64,000 nucleotides of DNA from Pegoplata infirma (GCA_963921195.1 OY992537.1:131834694-131898693); one strand, 5' to 3'; shown: positions 42,775 through 54,412, counted from the first letter of the stretch. Program-made: numbers and translations. Notes: generated by a model from the sequence alone, not told the origin.

Positions 42775-44558
42775 CACGGTGAGCCTCAGCGATGTTCAGG
42801 TTGAACTTTAGTGTCGACGAAAAGTGTAAATGCAGTTCGATTTCTACATGATTAGTTGTCACAAAACTGTTTTCAGCGAAATCGTAGCTGATCGCATTCG
42901 CGAGATATCGCGAAATTAGTGATTTTATATTTTAAAAAATTTTGATATTGAAGTTTTTTAAATATTTTCAAAAACTGAGTATACAGTTTTCATTGTAATT
43001 ATTTTAAGGTCACAAAACAGTAAACATCGAAATCCTATCTTCTTTAGTTCGCGAGAAATCGCGAAATAACTTTTTTGTCTATTTTTGTTTTTCAACTTTT
43101 TCTAGGTTTTTTTCAAATGTTGTCAAAAGCTGATATGCACTTTAATGTGTACGTGATCGAAGGTCATAAGGGTGTTGACATCAAAGTTGTAGGTGTACAC
43201 TGTCGCAAGATATCGCGGAATTATTTATATATTTTTTATTTTTTTTTTTTATTTTTCAATTTTGCATGTTCTTTTGAAATGGTGTAAAAACGTGGTATGC
43301 ATTTTTATTTGTACATGATAAAAAGACATTAAACTGCTAACACAAAAGTCCTATGTGGTCAATTCTTTAAGGAATCGCAAAGTTAATATTAAATCTATTA
43401 TTTATAAATCTATTAATAATAATATTACAATACAAAATAAATGAAAAAAAATTGAAAAATTTTTCGCGAAAATTTGCGTCAATATATAGATTTCAGCAGT
43501 TTTACCACCTTCAGTTACGGGCAATTTAAACTGCATACCATATACTTGTCGTTACTTAATTTTTTTTTTTTTGATACCAAAGAAAAAAAAGTAATTTATT
43601 ATAAAAGCTCGTACAGTAATTTTGCGATTTCTCGGGAAATTGATCGTCTATAATTTTTATGCTTGCAGTTTTGTCACCTCTAATAACCTCGAATTCAAAC
43701 TGCATACCACATTTTTGTCGTTAATTGAAGTATATGTTTTTACAGACCACAAATAACACAAATTAATGAATAAATAGTAGATAAGCGAGTTTTTTTGCGA
43801 TATCTCGAAGAATTAAGCAGCTAGAATTTAAATGTTAACAGCCTTATGACCTTTGATTAATAGCAAGTCAAACTGCATTTCATGTTTTTCAACAATGTTA
43901 AAGAAACTTCTTTTATTAATCAAAACAAGAAATACCCCCAAAAAGCTGTTTTTCGCTATTTCTCGCGAAAGTGAGCAGCTATAATTTTTTTGGGGGCAGT
44001 TTTAATTTCTTCCAGCATGTTCAAATCAAACTGCTTACCACTTTTTTTTATCATTTCTAAAGAACCGGGTTTAAAATATAATAAAAAAAATAAAAAAAAT
44101 ATATATAATTACGCGATATCTCGCGAAATTTAGCACCTACAATTTTGATGTCAACAGCTGTGTGACCTTTGATCAACCACAAGTAAAACTGCATACCATG
44201 TTTTTATGAAATTTTAAAAAATCATATATGAAGATAAAAACAAAAATAAAAACAGCAAAAAAGTAATTTCGCGATTTCTCGCGAAATTGAGAAGATATGA
44301 TTTCGCTGTTAACTGTGTTGTGACATGTAAATAAATACAATTAAAACTGCATACCCAGTTTTTGAAGATATTTAAAAAACTTCATTGTCAAAATTTTAGA
44401 AAATACAAAAACACTAATTTCGCGATATCTCGCGAATGCGATCAGCTACGATTTCGCTGTTAGCAGTTTTGTGACATTTATTCATGTAGAAATCGAACTG
44501 CGCTTACACTTTTCGTCGACACTAAAGTTCAACCTGAACATCGCTGAGGCTCACCGTG
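42775..44558. mobile_element. 1.8-kb palindromic element built of ~155-bp repeats with TTCGCGATATCTCGCGAA boxes
   Basis: Inverted ends CACGGTGAGCCTCAGCGATG are flanked by TATG on both sides (42771-42774, 44559-44562). The arms mirror each other throughout. Each arm is a tandem series: boxes of the form TTTCGCGATWTCTCGCGAAAT occur near 42898, 43050, 43203 and 43370 (reverse sense) and 43622, 43795, 43955, 44112, 44268 and 44419 (forward sense), spaced 151-173 bp. Between boxes lie AGCAGTTTTGTGACCTTTAA and CAAACTGCATACCATGTTTT blocks. No protein is encoded. A 4-bp duplication with CAC ends could fit Chapaev-type elements. That is tentative. Confidence 0.88.
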
Positions 44559-46748
44559 TATGGTCCCGTAATTTGCGTGACTCAAAAAACCACGTTATTC
44601 AGGCGTGAGCGATTTTGATTTAAATCACGTGATTATAGAATGATTTTCATTTAAATTAAGTATGTACTATATTAGGGTAATAAATAAGCGACTTGAAACT
44701 TTTTGAAATCGGACCTACAAGGAAACTATTTCAGGATGGACACTTCATTTTTAACAAAATTTACAGATGTTATAGATTAATCAAATGAAGAGCCACTTTC
44801 CTTTTGTGTAAGTATTTGAATTGGAGATGGTCTCTGGTCCCGTGATTCACGCGTGAGCGTGAGTGTTTTTCATTTAAATCATTTGGTTATAGAGTGATTT
44901 TCATTTAAGTCAAATGACTATATTAAGGTAATAAATAAGTGCCTGGAAACTTTTTGGATTCAGACCTACAAGGAAACTTTTTCAAGGGTGGACACTTCAC
45001 TTTAAATAAAATTTACAGATGTTATAGATTAAACAAATGAAAAGACACTTGTCTCTTGTTTATGTATTTTAATTGGAGATTGTCGCTGGTCCCGTGATTT
45101 GCGTGACTCAAAAAAGTGATTTTCATTTAATCACGTGATTGTGAGTTGAAAAATTCTGAGTGAGTGTCTAGAGAGTGAGTCGAATTTTTGCGTGAGGGAT
45201 GTTTTTTTTTTTTGAAAAAACCCCTTTAAAAAAAAAACATTTTTTAGCAGTATTCGCATTCAGAATTAAGTCAAACTTTAAACTAAATAGTACATTCTTA
45301 ACCCATTTTGGACAGAGATTTTTTTTTTTTTTTTGGAAAAAGGTACCTATTTAGTAAAATTAGCACCGGCTGATCTCAAAACTCTTGTAAAAAAAATTTT
45401 AATGTTCCGTTATTCCAGAAAAGCCTGTATTTCAACTTTTTATGCAATTTTAATATTTGGATTTATTTGCTATTTTATTAATTTATTTCGTTATTTTCAA
45501 AATAAATAGTTTCAAAATGTTTCAATTAGTGGAATTTGATAATAAATTAAATCTAAAAAAATTATATTAATTAATAAAAAAATTAAAAGCCTAAACTAAA
45601 AAAATGCAGATTTTTCGTTTTTGCTTGAAACAATTTCTGTGCTGATGCACATTGCATTTAATGCACATATAAATTCCGGTGGTCAAGGGGTGATATTTTT
45701 TAATTGAAGATGAGACTTAATATTTGTAACAAAATATACCTGAACTTCATCCTTTTCATACATAAATATTTGTTTGGAAAAGGTAATCGAAATGGGTTAT
45801 CATGCAGGGGGCCCCTTTTTTGATTTTAGATCTTTTGCCAATTGCGATTACACGGGTCAATTTTTTTCTTATATGGGGTTCACACTTACGACCTTAAACA
45901 AGTTGTTTAACAAAACACCAGTAACAGAATAAAAACGTAATGGGTACAGAAAAAATTATTTTTTAAACACGTAGCCCTTAAACTCTCAAAAATAGCACGT
46001 GTGAACTGCACATTATGCGTTCTTAAATTCTTATATAATATGACTGTGCCTCTAATAAAACAATAAAAAATTTTTTTCTGATTCTGGTGTTGTGACATAA
46101 AATTTTGTAACGTCTGCTTGATTAAAATTTTGGAATTTCCAAAAAAGGACATTAGTATTTTTTTACAACGCAAAGAAGAGCGCAGTGACATTCAATGTAC
46201 ATATGTATGTATATCAAATATTAACAATGTTTGCAAAAGAAAAAATTTCATCACAGAAAAGGTCTAAATTTTTTAAGATCTACTTTTATAAGGGGTCATA
46301 AAAACCGTGACAAAAAATATTTCTTTTATGTTTTTATGGCTTTTAAAATTCAAGTAGCTAACTCCTTTTTGTTATGTGACATTGCATGCAAACGATTACT
46401 GATCGATGTAATACTTTTGCAATTTGTTAGGCAGGTAAAACCTAATAATGTGATGGAAAGAAAATGTTTGACGTCACAAAACAAACGAAAATAAGAATAC
46501 AAAAAACCGAAACAAAACCGATACGAAAGTAGAAAATAATGAATTGGTATTGGTTTTTTATTGGTATTGGTTTTAAAGAATAAAAGTATTGGTTTTTAAT
46601 TGGTATTGGTAGTGGGGAATCGGTATTGGTTTTTTATCGGTATTGGTATCGCACAAATAAAGGTATTGGTTTTTAATTGGTATTGGTTTTCAATTTGAAT
46701 TGGTATTAACGGGTATTGGTATCGAAAAGGTATTGGTACCCATCATTG

Positions 46749-48165
46749 GAAATTATATATTGTAAGTATTTAGAATTTATCAAAAAGTTACGACTGAACT
46801 ATCGTTCGTATTTTTCCTCTCCTAAGGCGATAACGAAAGAAAAATAATTTGCTTAATGAAAACTATCTCTTATATATAAATTCGACTGTTCCGATTTTTG
46901 GAATTTCGCTTTTTGTTGCAAAAATCAATTTTTTTTCTACGGACGATATCTCGGATAAAAATTAAGATTTTCGAAAGATATTTTAATTTCACTACTAAAC
47001 ATCGAAAATGCTACGGGGACGCGACCTGCTGGTAAAAAACCCGGTCTCCAAAGATACAGAACTCATTTGTTCAGTCGCTTTTACCCTTAAAGTACCAATT
47101 GCCTTTTAATGATGTCTTATTCGAAGTATCGGATAAAACGTTTTTTGGGGAAAAGAACTTAAAATACAATTGGTGTTCCAACGGTTAAAGCGACTAATCA
47201 AATGAGTTAGACATCTTAAAGACCAATGTTTAAACATTACCCTTGACTTATTTATAATGTAAAGAAATATTATGAACAATTGTGCTGATTGAACGAAATG
47301 AGAGCTGAACTAGGTTCAGTGAATAGTTCATTTGAAATAGTTCGTTCATGAACGACATAAGGCTGTTGGCAATTATTCTGAACACAAGTCTTATCTGAAA
47401 ACTAGGTTAAAGAGAGGTTATTGTTTCAGTCGCTTCAATCGTTGGATCACCATTTGCCTTTTGCAAATCCAATTTAGGTACAAAGAAATATTTAACTATC
47501 TACTATAAATTCTAAACAATTCACAAATGATTTATATTAAACTAATACCGTTTAATCTATAAATAATAGTAAGTGGCAGCAGCAGCAACAAAACAAAAAG
47601 AAACATTAACTTTAAGTTAATAAAACAAAATCCCTTCACTTAATAAAGCAGGGGATGGCACTAGCAAACAAATAAACAGACATACATCCAGACAGACAGA
47701 ATAGAGAAAAAGATGATGATGATGTTGTTAATGGGGTAATAGTTTTATTGTCTAAAACAAGAATTACTTCCGCAACATTGAAGGCCATCAAGTACTTATC
47801 GTGTTAATTTACCAGCAGGAGAGCCCAAACAAAAAAAGCAAAACGAAAATCCATAAAATGAATAAAAACAGCGAATATGGTTTATAGAAATTCCCCAGAG
47901 TCATTAAATGCAGACAAGATCATGTCGAGCAAAAACTAGGGTAGAAATTAAGGGGTTGTTGTTTGTTTGTCTGTCTTATGCCTCAAACAAATACAATATA
48001 CGTATGACTTTGCGTATGCGCTTCATCAAATAAAAAGAGGGGGAGTTCTTTTTTGGTTGTAGTGCTACAACTTGATAGTTAATGACAGTTGGCCGTGAAA
48101 AAACAACAGGCACCAACACTAATAAAGAAGCGTAAACCTTTTTTTTATTGTGTAACACCCAGCAA
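46749..48165. other. Mostly unassigned sequence with one palindrome at 47060-47208
   Basis: AACTCATTTGTTCAGTCGCT at 47060 is mirrored by AGCGACTAATCAAATGAGTT ending at 47208. The same words occur in the foldback at 51470-52865 (near 52555-52690), so this is a related small foldback. From 47570 to 48160 the sequence has CAGCAGCAGCAACA and GACAGACAGA tracts like fly introns or intergenic DNA. No exon is recognised. Confidence 0.5.
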
Positions 48166-49255
48166 ACAATTTTACCACGAGAGACAAGAAGTCCAAACAT
48201 CGATGATCTGTGTGCAAAAGTAAACAGTTATCTCAGCGAAATGACCGCACACTTCATTGCGAGAAATATGCAGCTCTCTCCCATTAAATCTTCGGCCACA
48301 CTATTTACAACTTGGACAAAGAAAGTACTTGGAACTGAACGTAGAAGTCGATGGCGTTAAAATACCGAAAACAAACAACCCAAAAATTTTGGGTGTCACA
48401 TTCGACAGCCTTCACTTGTACTCAGCGCATGCCACTGGAGTATGTAATAAGTTGCAGAGTAGAAACAAGGTCCTTAAGTCACTTGCCAGCAGTACTTGGG
48501 GAAAGGACAAAGAAACCTTGTTATCTACATATAAAATGATTTGCCGGCCAGTGGCAAAATATGCAGCGCCAATGTGGACTCCGAGGATTAGTGACGCAAA
48601 GTGGAGGAACTTACAAACCTGCCAAAATGCAGCCCTGAAAACTATTACTGGGTGCATGATAATCTCCTCGATCGACCACTTACATGAAGAGTCAAAGATT
48701 CTACCAGTGAAGGAACGCAATACCATGCTTTCGAAGCGCTTCCGCCTTGGATGTCATCGGAGAGACAATCCTAATCACCATTTAAAGACACCCCCGAGGC
48801 ATGTCGGGAAGGATATTTGCATTTATGACGTGGAAAAACAACGGTATTTGAGGGAACCGTTGGACCAACAGTCATACAAGGCAGCGTTAAGCGATATCCA
48901 CAGGTATACAGCCTCAGCGGTGAAGACCGGATATCGCAACATCATTGTTCTAACACACCCCCCCCGCCTGTTGCAAAAGAAGAACGTAATATTCCAAGGA
49001 AAACCTGAATCCTTCTGGCCCAATTAAGATCAAGGTGGTGCAGTCGTCTAAATTCCCACTAGTCGAGAGGCGACTCTATCACTCCAAATGTATGTCCAGC
49101 ATGTGGAGAAGGCCCTCATTATGTCAACCACCTTTTTTTAATGCACAGCAACTCACCTACGCCCTGAATCCATCTGGATTCAGCCAATTCATGTAGCCCA
49201 GTTCTTGGGTTAAGACATAGATAAGTCAACAACAACCATTAAAATGTTGTAATTT
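48166..49255 (+). pseudogene. jockey-type LINE, 3' half of reverse transcriptase
   Basis: A 256-codon frame (48257-49027) encodes the C-terminal half of a jockey-clade ORF2: KILGVTFDSLHLYSAHATGV, LKSLASSTWGKDKETLLSTY, AKYAAPMWTPRISDAKWRNL, QTCQNAALKTITGCMI, HLHEESKILPVKERNTMLSK and HRRDNPNHHL. The preceding part (48180-48320: NSYLSEMTAHFIARNMQLSP) is in another frame, so there is one frameshift near 48320. The catalytic palm is missing, so the copy is 5'-truncated, as is usual for LINEs. The remnant of the typical tail (LNPSGFSQFM) lies near 49165, and the 3' UTR runs to about 49255. This family has no RNase H and is distinct from L1-L6. Confidence 0.9.
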
Positions 49256-49329
49256 GGTGCAAAATGTTGCAATTTGGTGCTGCTTCATTTACTACCATAA
49301 TCAGTTACGAGCATATAGAATGTGTACAA

Positions 49330-49650
49330 ATCGAGACACGATGGTCAGTGTATTTCCATGGCGATCTTGAAATGAAGAGAGTTAATTACAAGCAGAATTA
49401 CCAGAATAATTTGGCCGAGTAACGATCTCAAAATAACTTGCTACCTACTTTCTCTTAAGAGAAGGGAATGTCGTTTACTAACGGGCGTGGTCACTGGACA
49501 CTGCTTAATTCCAAGCAAGAACGATTGAATTCAATTCTGATACAATTGTAGAAGATGTGCGGAACCAAATACGGATGAAGCAATTAAACATATCCTGTAG
49601 AAATTCCCCGCATTGGCCAGGTATCGCGAGCGAATATTAGACGAATCTGA
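49330..49650 (+). pseudogene. LINE C-terminal fragment after RNase H
   Basis: Read across frame breaks, the sequence gives IIWPSNDLKITCYLLSLKRR, ECRLLTGVVTGHCLIPS and CRRCAEPNTDEAIKHIL, followed by FPALARYRERILDESEKKMQ. This matches the conserved tail of RNase-H LINEs (L..LL.G...GH, then C..C.....E...H...C). It is a different family from L1-L6 and is non-functional. Confidence 0.7.
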
Positions 49651-49719
49651 AAAAAAAATGCAGGTTTGTACCCTATTTCAGTTAAACATGGTCTAATGCG
49701 TTTTATAGTCGTCGCAGAA

Positions 49720-50440
49720 GGAACATGTGGTGTAGCTATATACCGGCTGTTCGCGGATGTGTGGATTGTGCCTGGCTCGAAAACTGTCAGACCATTGCAG
49801 TGTTTATCTGGCAGAGATACTGGCATCAAAGGAAGTCGCTGACTAGTTGCGTCGCAATGTCTTGTCTACAACCTCAATCGACCTATGTCAAGTTTCTGGA
49901 GCGAATGTTCCTAAGAAAAAAAAACTGCCATTAACTACGAAACGTCTTCATGGCACGGAGCAATTATTAGGAATTGCAAAGCCAATGACGTTGCAAGACT
50001 GCGAACTGCCTTACAGGTTCCTACGGAATTGAAATGTTTTGGTATGCCTTTTACGGATTTGTTTATTTGAGAAGACTTAGCAGATATATACAGATGGATA
50101 AACTTCTGAGACTTCACGACAGATTTGAGCTGTCGTAATTAAAAACGCACAAGTACCGCTGCTTTCGCTCACTTTGACAATGGTCGCTGTAATGAATGGA
50201 CACTTGTCTGTTAAGGAAACTCGTTGAGCTGCTAAAGGTGCCGTCACATGACTTATTTTGATGAGAAGTGGAAAACTATTTTCCTAAGCAGCTGATATGT
50301 CAGATATGGAAGAAAAATATATTATGAGTTTTATAAGGAACTGGTATGGTAACCGTCTTGTTGTGTCACAATGGATCACAGAGTCTATGTTTGCTGACGT
50401 AAAGCTTAAGCATTCACTTCAAATCTAATTTAAGTACGCA
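49720..50440 (+). pseudogene. LINE copy L4, strongly decayed RNase H and 3' end
   Basis: It shares CAGACCATTGCAGTGTTTAT, CAATGTCTTGTCTACAACC and GCATCGAG-region remnants with L3, then GGAATTGCAAAGCCAATGA and TACAGGTTCC, and ends with the 3' tail and GCTGACGTAAAGC near 50394. Many small deletions. No domain is open. Confidence 0.7.
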
Positions 50441-50999
50441 GACGAAACATAAAATTTTGAACATAACTAGACTGACTAATCACTCACTGCAATTTTTTGG
50501 CTCAGATTCACTCACTTCTGATATACTTGGGTAACTCAAGCTTCGATCACGCTTCGATAATCCAAGCGGAGTCGCTACTGACACCACAGTCGAAAAAATA
50601 CAAAATCTGAGCTTAAACATCTGTCTCTCCATATCAGACAGCACTTTCATGCACTGGGTAACTAAAATAGGTGGTTTGATGCATGAGTTTAAAGGCTGAC
50701 TGATGCTTGACAGTAGACAAAAAATGTCGGTTGGGCTCGAAGATAAAACTCAAAATAGTTCCTAGAGGAGTTACTGTTACAAAGATCGAAAGCAGAGCCT
50801 GCCCTTAATCGAGAACGTCAAAAAAATTGCAAAAGTTATTTCTGGCACCACTAACTAGACAGAAATGTCTAATTAATAATATATAAAAAAAGTTCTGATT
50901 GACTGTCGACAAAAATATCAAGACACTACTATTGTGGGTTCAATTCATTGCCTTAAGAAGGTTGTTCTCGAAGACACTGAGAGTTACTGCTAACACCGC

Positions 51000-51410
51000 A
51001 GTCAAAAACATACAAAGCAGAGCCTGACCTAGCTAATTTGTCTGCACGTTCATTAACGTAAAAGTTTCTATAGCCTGGGACCCATTGTGAGGCAATTGTG
51101 GACGTCGAACAAGCAGGGAATTGCAAAGCAGATGACCTTTCAATTGGGAACTACCTTACAGGTTCCAACGGAATTGTAATGCGTTGGTATGCCTTTAGAA
51201 ACTTGCAAGCAAATTATTCATCTTTGTTTCGCGACGGAGACTAATCAGAGATAAGCACATGGTTAGACGTGTGACACTACACGACATATTTGGCCTTCTC
51301 TTAATCAAAAGCGCACAAGTAATTACCGGACACTGTCTTATAGGAAAGCACGGTTAAATATGCCGTCAAATGGTTTTTGTCGAAATTGCATGGATGAGAA
51401 GTTGGAAACT
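51000..51410 (+). pseudogene. LINE copy L5, decayed fragment
   Basis: AACACCGCAGTCAAAAACAT, then GGGAACTACCTTACAGGTTC, TTTCGCGACGGAGACTAATC and GGACACTGTCTTATAGGAAA match the RNase H to tail region of L1/L3. It stops near TTGGAAACT without a 3' end, where the foldback at about 51470 begins. Sequence between L4 and L5 (50440-51000) is unassigned, with scattered LINE-like words. Confidence 0.7.
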
Positions 51411-51469
51411 ACAGATTACACTACTGAACACGATCTTATACAGTTAATTGTAATTGGTCTAGTGATAAA

Positions 51470-52865
51470 AAATCTGGCCTCCAAACTTTTCCCTCACATC
51501 AGGTTTTTGAGAAAATTGAGGTCAAAGTTAAAAAAATCGCCGTTGTGGCCATTTTTGACAACTCATAGCGGATGAATCTGATGTGATAGCGACTTAAAAA
51601 TAGGTCGAGGGAATAGCTTAATCGTTGCTTTTATGTATGCTGAACCCATTTGATTAGTCGCCTTAACCCTTAGTGCACCAATTGTCTTTAAATGATGTCT
51701 TATTCCGGAAAAACGATCATATGAAAAACAAGCAAAAAAGTTAAATTCGGCCTTGCCGAATGTAGTGATACCCTCCACAATTTCTAAAAGAATATTGCAA
51801 AAACTTTATTTAAAAGGAAATTACTTAAAAAAAAAAAAAAATTGAAAACAAATTTCCGCAAAAAAAAAAATGGTAAAAAATCCGCGATTTTTTTTATTTT
51901 TTGTCAAAAAATGTGTTTGTACTTGTATAAATACCATTTGCTGTTCAATTATGTTCACATAAGTCAACCAGCAGCCGAATTAAAGCATTTTGTATTATTA
52001 GGTTATGTTGAATGTACTAAAATTTTTGAGGTGTCCTTACATTTTCGTTCATAACTTTTGAACTGCTGAACCGATATCGCTCAAATGCAATACCAAACTT
52101 CTCGGGAGAACTTCCAATAAATATGTTAAGTTTCAGTCTTCTTCGTGTAATATTTTGGCCGTGATCACCATTTCCACAGACAGACTGACGGACATCGCTA
52201 GAATGTCTTAAAATCGATTGGGGATCATGAATATATATACTTTATGGGGTCCCAGACCGATATTTTGATGAGTTACAAACGAAATGACAAACTTATATAT
52301 ACCCTCTATCACTAGAGTGGGGGGGAATAAAAAAAAAAAATTTTGCGAATAGAACGCCACGTGATTACAATTATTTTTCCAATCACAAATCCAGTCTCTA
52401 AACTTTTCCCTTACATATGTTTTTGAGAAATTTGAAATAAAAAAATTGCGTTTTCGAACATATTTGACAACTCATAACAGATGAACCCGATGTGTTGACG
52501 ACTTAAAAATAAGTCAAGGGTAAAGCTTAAACATTGCTCTTTAAGATATATAACTCATTTGATCATTCACTTTAACCGTTGGAGCACCAATTGCTTTTTA
52601 ATAAGGTCTTTTCCCCTAAAAATCCATACTGGGGAATAAGACATCATTTATAGACAATCGGTGCCCAAAGGGTTAAGGCGACTGACCAAATTAGTTCTAC
52701 ATCTTAATGAGTAATTTTAAAGTTTTACCCTCGAACTTTTAAAAGTCGCCATCAGATTGGGTTCATTCGCTATGAGTTTCCAAAAATGCACAAAACGGCG
52801 ATCTTTATGAATTTTGACCTTACTTTTCTCCAAAACCTGATGTGAGTGTGTAAGGCCGCGTACCA
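51470..52865. mobile_element. Foldback element interrupted by a Helitron-like copy
   Basis: CCTCACATCAGGTTTTTGAG with GAAAATTGAGGTCAAAGTTA (51490-51540) is mirrored near 52800-52855 (TTTGACCTTACTTTTCTCC, AAAACCTGATGTGAG). Arms contain GACAACTCATAGCGGATGAA and TTAACCCTTAGTGCACCAAT. The family 1 element at 51728-52330 lies inside. Exact ends and duplication are not determined. Confidence 0.65.
51728..52330 (+). mobile_element. Helitron-like element, family 1, near-complete copy
   Basis: It has the same order of blocks as 23668-24316: the TTCGGCCTTGCCGAA hairpin, TCCGCGATTTTTTTT, GAACCGATATCGCTC, a shortened GACAGACTGACGGACAT run, GGGGTCCCAGACCGATAT, and TATACCCTCTATCACTAGA before an A run. The GAC repeat is much shorter than in the copy at 5630, showing microsatellite length change between copies. 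Confidence 0.85.
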
Positions 52866-52889
52866 GTCGCATTTTCAATGTTTAGACTG

Positions 52890-53130
52890 TTATTATGTGC
52901 CATTGCCCGGCACTTTCTGGTCAGATCCTTGTTTCACTGGGATTTTGGGATCCGCACGATATTTTTGATTTGTCGGATGTTCAAATTCAATATGTTAGGA
53001 GTTTTATAAAGAAATCAAATTGGTTTAACGGCAGGGGCTAGTAGGGGATCCCCATTACCTTCCCGTGGTATCACAATGGACCCAGAGTCTATGTGTGCTT
53101 GACGTTAAGCGTCAGCAATTAACCTGATTC
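52890..53130 (+). pseudogene. LINE copy L6, 3' end only
   Basis: CATTGCCCGGCACTTTCTGG, TGATTTGTCGGATGTTCAAA and TTGGTTTAACGGCAGGGGCT match the C-terminal codons and 3' UTR of L1-L3. The hairpin GACGTTAAGCGTC (53091-53103) replaces the family's CTGACGTAAAACGTCAG. It is severely 5'-truncated. Confidence 0.78.
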
Positions 53131-54412
53131 TGTTCCAAAGGCCAGAAACTCTCCCCCACTGAAATACTTTGAAACACTTTGCTGGGTATTATTTGAAGGG
53201 TTTTTTTATTTCTGTGATAAGAGCCTAAGGCTACTTTTTAATTTTATTTGTCGTGTTGTTTTTTTTTTTTGCACATTCTGTTGTGTGTTGTAAACCCTCA
53301 CAATTGCGATTTGATTGACTACTGATCCCTTTTACTTTTGTTCATCTGTTGTTTATTTGTTGTTTGCCAAGGATGACAACAACCTTAATAAAGATGACAA
53401 TGATGATGACGATAATGACTGCTGAAGAGTAATATGAACTGCTGCAACAAATACTTCAGCTACTACTACCCCAGATGCTTGAAGTTTCTGCCAAAAAAGA
53501 AATCCTAGCGCAAAGTGTTTGTATGGTGGGCGAGTATAAAAATGTGGTAAAGATTTCAAAGTGACATTGGTGGTGTTGTTACAGTTTTACTCCATAGTAT
53601 AATCATTTCATATATCTGTATTGTGCAAAAGACTACCACCATATGATGAGTATTAAATTAAGTTGCTTTTCCGATGCACTTTTTTGCTTTTCTTTGATAT
53701 AAACACATTTTCCATATGCCAGCAAGAAATATTGAATTTTTTTATTTTTTGCAGGGTCCTTTTTATATTTTTATTATAGAAAATGAAATGAAAAACAAGA
53801 AGATTTAATTTTCTGTTTTTATACTTTGTTGTCGTTATGATAATAAATATACTTTACTACCTTTTTTATTCTGATGAGATTTTATCTATTTACTCCATAT
53901 ATACATATGCGAGGGGTAGTCCACTAATTAGTTTACCTTTTTATAGAACTTTTATTCGTTGCAATTGTTTATAATATATTCATTGTCGATTTCTTCAATC
54001 GATTCCTAAATGATGAAATAATCTTTCGTGGGGACGTTACAATTATTTTTTTTGTATTTTGGGCTAACATTCAGGCGATAGGTCGAGGAAAGGTAAATAG
54101 AGAGAGTTGTGCCTATTCCAGAACTTAAAAAATTATATTTTTGGAAATGCGTTTTGAAACGCACTGGCCATTCGATCATCCAGTTGGGAATATCTTTATG
54201 CCATCATCAGTGACGACCTGTTGATAAAAGTCGCTGTTAAAGTTCTCCTATTATGGGGAATGGAATAGAGTATAAAACGAAATGGAATGGAACACGGAAT
54301 GAAAGGGAATGATTTTTTTTTCAGTTAATATGTTTTGAATATGTTTTGGCATTTAATATAAACGATAAAGAATTATCGTTTATATCATTATTTGGACAAG
54401 AATAAAATTTTT
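53131..54412. other. Unassigned sequence with a GATGAC microsatellite
   Basis: A (GATGAC/GATGATGAC)-like tract lies at about 53372-53421. The rest resembles intron or intergenic DNA without recognisable repeats. The minus-strand frame over the microsatellite is low-complexity serine/leucine and is not credible. Confidence 0.45.

Larger units (their letters stand above)
42280..45130 (+). repeat. Three tandem units of about 258 bp, the first split by insertions
   Basis: Units begin near 42286, 44672 and 44930 with TTAAGGTAATAAATAAGTGCC. They continue through ATCGGACCTACAAGGAAACT, TGGACACTTCATTTTTAA and TACAGATGTTATAGAT to a GTCCCGTGATTCGCGTGA end. The first unit is interrupted at 42393-42707 and 42775-44558. 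The last two units are 258 bp apart. No coding potential. Confidence 0.8.
41906..46748. mobile_element. hAT-type element with (GGTATTGG)n subterminal arrays and nested elements
   Basis: Ends CAAGGATGGGTACCAAT and, inverted, CAATGATGGGTACCAAT are flanked by GAAATTAT (41898-41905, 46749-46756), 8 bp, perfect. Each end has about 200 bp of imperfect GGTATTGGTTTT-type repeats (41933-42130, 46541-46740). The interior holds a three-unit tandem repeat, a small hAT element and the 1.8-kb palindrome. The stretch 45200-46540 is unassigned; its open frames of 87-94 codons have no recognisable domain. The end sequence suggests a relative of the 38246-41379 family. Confidence 0.9.

Noticed and set aside
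42775..44558. Regular ~155-bp repeats as a centromeric satellite array
   Set aside because: The repeats are confined between exact inverted ends with a short flanking duplication and are arranged as a palindrome, so a mobile element explains them better.
45907..46494. Frames of 94 (minus) and 87 (plus) codons inside the GGTATTGG element, considered as transposase exons
   Set aside because: No hAT motifs (zinc finger BED, RW or dimerisation signature) are present and codon content follows base composition. It remains possible as a decayed exon but is unsupported.
53353..53559. Serine/leucine-rich minus-strand frame
   Set aside because: It is translation of a GATGAC-type microsatellite.
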